Part shown: piece after piece, positions 7,501 through 8,177 of the stretch
How positions within the stretch are numbered: the first letter of the stretch is position 1
How the letters are laid out: every line of letters begins with the position of its first letter
Assembly: GCA_030747475.1 (NCBI GenBank)
Contig: JASLKO010000190.1
Coordinates: 1-8,177 of the forward strand
Origin: Candidatus Thalassarchaeaceae archaeon
Lineage (GTDB): Archaea > Thermoplasmatota > Poseidoniia > Poseidoniales > Thalassarchaeaceae
Length of the DNA stretch: 8,177 nucleotides
Direction: 5' to 3'
The notes under the pieces: model-generated
The model's input: only the letters and a program-made list of their open reading frames with translations
Told to the model about the DNA's origin: nothing
Database searches by the model: none
Position numbers and translations under genes: made by a program

Positions 7501-8073
7501 ACTGTCTTCCTCAACGGCCGCAATGGCTTCTTCAGCCTCGACTTTAGCTTCTGCAGCCTGTTGCGCAGCTAATTCTTCAGCGTCAACAATGACTTCTTCT
7601 TCTTTACCAGTCATTCGTGCTAGCGCTGCATCAAATGTTGCGGCCTCAACAGTACCAGATTCTGCATCATCTTGAGTTGGTGGTCCTCTCTGAGTGGGTG
7701 GCCCTCGACTTGGTGGCCCTCTTCGAACAGGTTCTTGTTCGATTGGTTCTGATTCTGGTTCGGGCTCAGGTTCAGGCTCGGGCTCAGGTTCAGGTTCAGG
7801 TTCAGGTTCAGGTTCAGGTTCAGGCTCTGGCTCAGTCACCTCTCCAACAAAAGCTCCCGGTGGTGGCCCCCTTGATGGTGGCCCACTTGGCGGCCCACTT
7901 GGTGGTCCACTTGGCGGCCCGCTCGGTGGCCCACTCGGCGGCCCACTCGGCGGCCCACGACTTGGTGGCCCACGACTTGGTGGTCCACGACTTGGTGGCC
8001 CACGACTTGGTGGTCCCTTTGGAGATTCTTCGCCCTCATCATCGTCTTCAGTGGGTAAGTCAGGGGCAGCCAT
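4555..8073 (-). CDS. GH38 alpha-mannosidase-like hydrolase with long repeat-rich N-terminal extension
   Basis: This 1172-residue protein (from the ATG at 8073) carries a complete GH38 enzyme after a roughly 235-residue low-complexity extension. GH38 enzymes are zinc-dependent retaining alpha-mannosidases; the closest style here is the bacterial/archaeal MngB-like branch of roughly 870-900 residues. H-T-H-W-D-R-A-W (residues 244-251) gives zinc ligands H246 and D248. G-Y-V-P-D-P-F-G-H (355-363) gives D359, nucleophile and zinc ligand. Y-Q-G-E-L-H-S-G (519-526) is a family strand, and N-H-P-H-D-D-I-C-G-C (586-595) gives H589, the last zinc ligand. The C-terminal half is the beta-rich GH38 domain, with an E-D-A-G-D-S-Y-D-W-S segment. 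No signal peptide is seen: the N-terminus is acidic and repeat-rich. An in-frame TTG at 8103 would add ten residues, but ATG is the likelier start. It is the first gene of the set with the DUF2817 hydrolase and GHMP kinase. The sugar linkage cut is unknown. Confidence 0.9.
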   Translation of the reverse strand: MAAPDLPTEDDDEGEESPKGPPSRGPPSRGPPSRGPPSRGPPSGPPSGPPSGPPSGPPSGPPSGPPSRGPPPGAFVGEVTEPEPEPEPEPEPEPEPEPEPEPEPEPESEPIEQEPVRRGPPSRGPPTQRGPPTQDDAESGTVEAATFDAALARMTGKEEEVIVDAEELAAQQAAEAKVEAEEAIAAVEEDSGKWEEPEEEPEEELPEIEPLPKEAADGSRYIKLQKAKTGRLKDAPLKGHIVPHTHWDRAWYLPFQKYRYRLVELVDDLLDLMENNPKAYPSFELDGQTVILEDYLEVKPENEERIRKLVKKGRLNIGPWYVLPDEFIVGGEALVRNLLMGNRTAERWGGRSEVGYVPDPFGHVAQLPAILKGAGLDSFIFTRGAGPWIQEAGGVFNWYASDGKSKVLAVQQVPDYPNLMAWGFEERPLDRKDSIDVNVDTAMERMERLLDKHEALGWKPEVLLFGQGSDHTHPQPTLPFLIGKASQKFNGRIKFEHSSFPAYIEALKGWLGKKKVFRYQGELHSGWDRNILSGVFSARMYLKRANDTTMRVLRDRVEQLSAISCAHEGRFRGERIDLAWREVLRNHPHDDICGCSVDDTHDDMDVRFKHAQQISAMLEDDVRLELREQMDLSHDDRDAVPILFHNPLAKAWSGSLMINLAVPKFRCWLDHGLPVKIQMAAPSGDCLIHTSDLEITPKSWDLHVHYDRVANVELPRVVGRIHVHQMPPGLSVAHILPGRGGTSLPGEPVNLGGEFGRTEWMDNGLVRVVFRADGRFDIMDHSTGRHIVGAGRLEDSEDAGDSYDWSAGGHPVPQAEGRGSKMPERVLATDCRFLDADEANRQVYLTIEQDDDWTATVRLHIAWALPARFDDATQTRSEDLEWNTIDHYITLRSGHAMVEVETWVNNACEDHRLRLHIPTDVKSKKVHAGGAFDIIQRPAKWPHHPKWEQPHVPTQHFSDLLIAEENGGGMALFCPGSNEYEAMEEDEKLTFALTLVRATGHLSRDGFASRRNRAGPVFAAPGAQCKGAICTRWAVMAYEDTWVDANIHQVAETFACQASIISALPKPQLDGEFDEVCTEGTRGQRLQHIRLVGTGPMPIIACFKPAADGNGNVVRLYNPTDEVWEGRIETDLPLFNVRGCDLLENETTKPRISKSGWPAKLNGKAIATWRFN
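7672..7719 (-). repeat. Second GPP repeat block in the GH38 tail
   Basis: This encodes residues 119-134 of the ATG-numbered protein: G-P-P-S-R, G-P-P-T-Q-R, G-P-P-T-Q. It is a more diverged copy of the main GPPS(R) block and lies on the far side of the Glu-Pro tract, so the Glu-Pro tract may have expanded within an older, longer GPP region. Confidence 0.75.
7744..7833 (-). repeat. Glu-Pro dipeptide tract (15 six-base units)
   Basis: Fifteen consecutive six-base units encode residues 81-110 as Glu-Pro repeats, with one Ser replacing Pro near the end. Read on the plus strand, the units from 7787 to 7822 are six identical copies of GGTTCA, while those at both ends differ by single bases. This purity in the middle suggests recent growth by replication slippage. 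The tract would form a stiff, highly acidic, extended spacer. Confidence 0.9.
7855..8016 (-). repeat. GPPS/GPPSR peptide repeat array
   Basis: This encodes residues 20-73: four GPPSR units, six GPPS units, one GPPSR and a final GPPPG. The DNA units (15 or 12 bases) differ mainly at third codon positions (GGG or GGA, CCA or CCG, AGT or AGC or TCA), so the peptide pattern is kept while the DNA has diverged. The region should be disordered, Pro- and Ser-rich, and basic where Arg is present, in contrast with the acidic flanks. Confidence 0.9.
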
Positions 8074-8177
8074 GGTGGTCCAAGGTCTGGGTCTACCTAT
8101 CAAATTGATTCTGACGCAAGGAGAGATTCCAACTGGCTATTTGCCTCTCCCAAAGGGAGAGATTGTTCGATTTTAGC
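8074..8177 (-). promoter_or_regulatory. Upstream region of the GH38 gene with mutually exclusive inverted repeats
   Basis: These 104 bases lie ahead of the mannosidase gene and probably hold its promoter; I cannot name a convincing TATA box. A perfect 7-bp inverted repeat with a 3-base loop occupies 8145-8161 (CTCTCCC, AAA, GGGAGAG). GGAGAGATT occurs twice in direct orientation, at 8120-8128 and 8156-8164. The first copy's GGAGAG can also pair with the left arm of the hairpin, so two alternative stems are possible. This could be a regulator-binding site or a leader RNA switch, or chance. No Shine-Dalgarno site precedes the ATG at 8073, consistent with a leaderless first gene or a very short leader. 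Confidence 0.3.

Noticed and set aside
7855..8016. Regular repeat array considered as CRISPR
   Set aside because: Units are 12-15 bases with no spacers and translate to a clean GPPS(R) peptide repeat inside a gene.
8066..8078. ACCACCATGG on the minus strand resembles a eukaryotic Kozak start
   Set aside because: Operon structure, tiny gaps and Shine-Dalgarno sites show a prokaryotic genome; the match is chance.
8074..8103. In-frame TTG at 8101-8103 as the start of the GH38 protein
   Set aside because: It adds only ten residues, has no ribosome site, and a proper ATG follows at 8071-8073.
7694..8176. Long plus-strand open frame reading Gly-Ser repeats and GGPLGGP units
   Set aside because: It is the antisense of the GPPS and Glu-Pro repeats of the GH38 tail; simple repeats keep several frames open at once.
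8145..8177. Hairpin followed by ATTGTTCGATTTT as a plus-strand terminator
   Set aside because: No plus-strand gene leads into it in this window, and the T tract is broken and starts late.

Overview
The window looks like a stretch of a planktonic archaeal genome. The best guess is a marine Group II euryarchaeon (Candidatus Poseidoniales). This is inference from moderate base composition, very tight gene packing, short Shine-Dalgarno sequences complementary to the archaeal 16S tail (GGAG, GGTGAT), and a long GPP-type low-complexity tail on one protein, which I associate with that group. No rRNA or other marker gene is present, so the taxonomy is not proven.

There are two convergent gene sets. 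The plus-strand set (1-2570) reads: the 3' end of a GHMP-family sugar kinase that resembles glucuronokinase, a GH67-like (alpha-glucuronidase-like) protein, and an unrecognised 298-residue Trp-rich protein. The gaps are 2-3 bases, so the set is almost certainly one operon. The minus-strand set (8073-2557) reads: a 1172-residue GH38 alpha-mannosidase-like enzyme with a roughly 235-residue low-complexity N-terminal extension, a DUF2817 M14-like zinc hydrolase, and a compact second GHMP sugar kinase related to L-fucokinase and heptose-7-phosphate kinase. Gaps there are 9 and 27 bases. The two sets meet tail to tail with a 14-base overlap, leaving no room for an ordinary terminator.

The shared theme is intracellular breakdown of a glycan or glycoconjugate and re-activation of the freed sugars. 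A glucuronidase-like enzyme would sit beside a glucuronokinase-like kinase, and a mannosidase beside a second anomeric-type sugar kinase. The DUF2817 hydrolase could remove a peptide or acyl part. None of the proteins with a visible N-terminus has a clear signal peptide, so I place them in the cytoplasm. The coupled pathway is inference; the family calls rest on visible motifs.

The most unusual items are the repeat-rich tail of the GH38 enzyme (GPPS/GPPSR units, a 30-residue Glu-Pro tract with one Ser, and further GPP, Ala/Glu and Glu/Pro segments), the unrecognised third gene of the plus-strand operon, and the compact GHMP kinase with an altered phosphate-binding motif. No RNA genes, CRISPR arrays, insertion sequences or attachment sites were seen. 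The only sizeable non-coding stretch is the 104-base region 8074-8177 ahead of the mannosidase gene.
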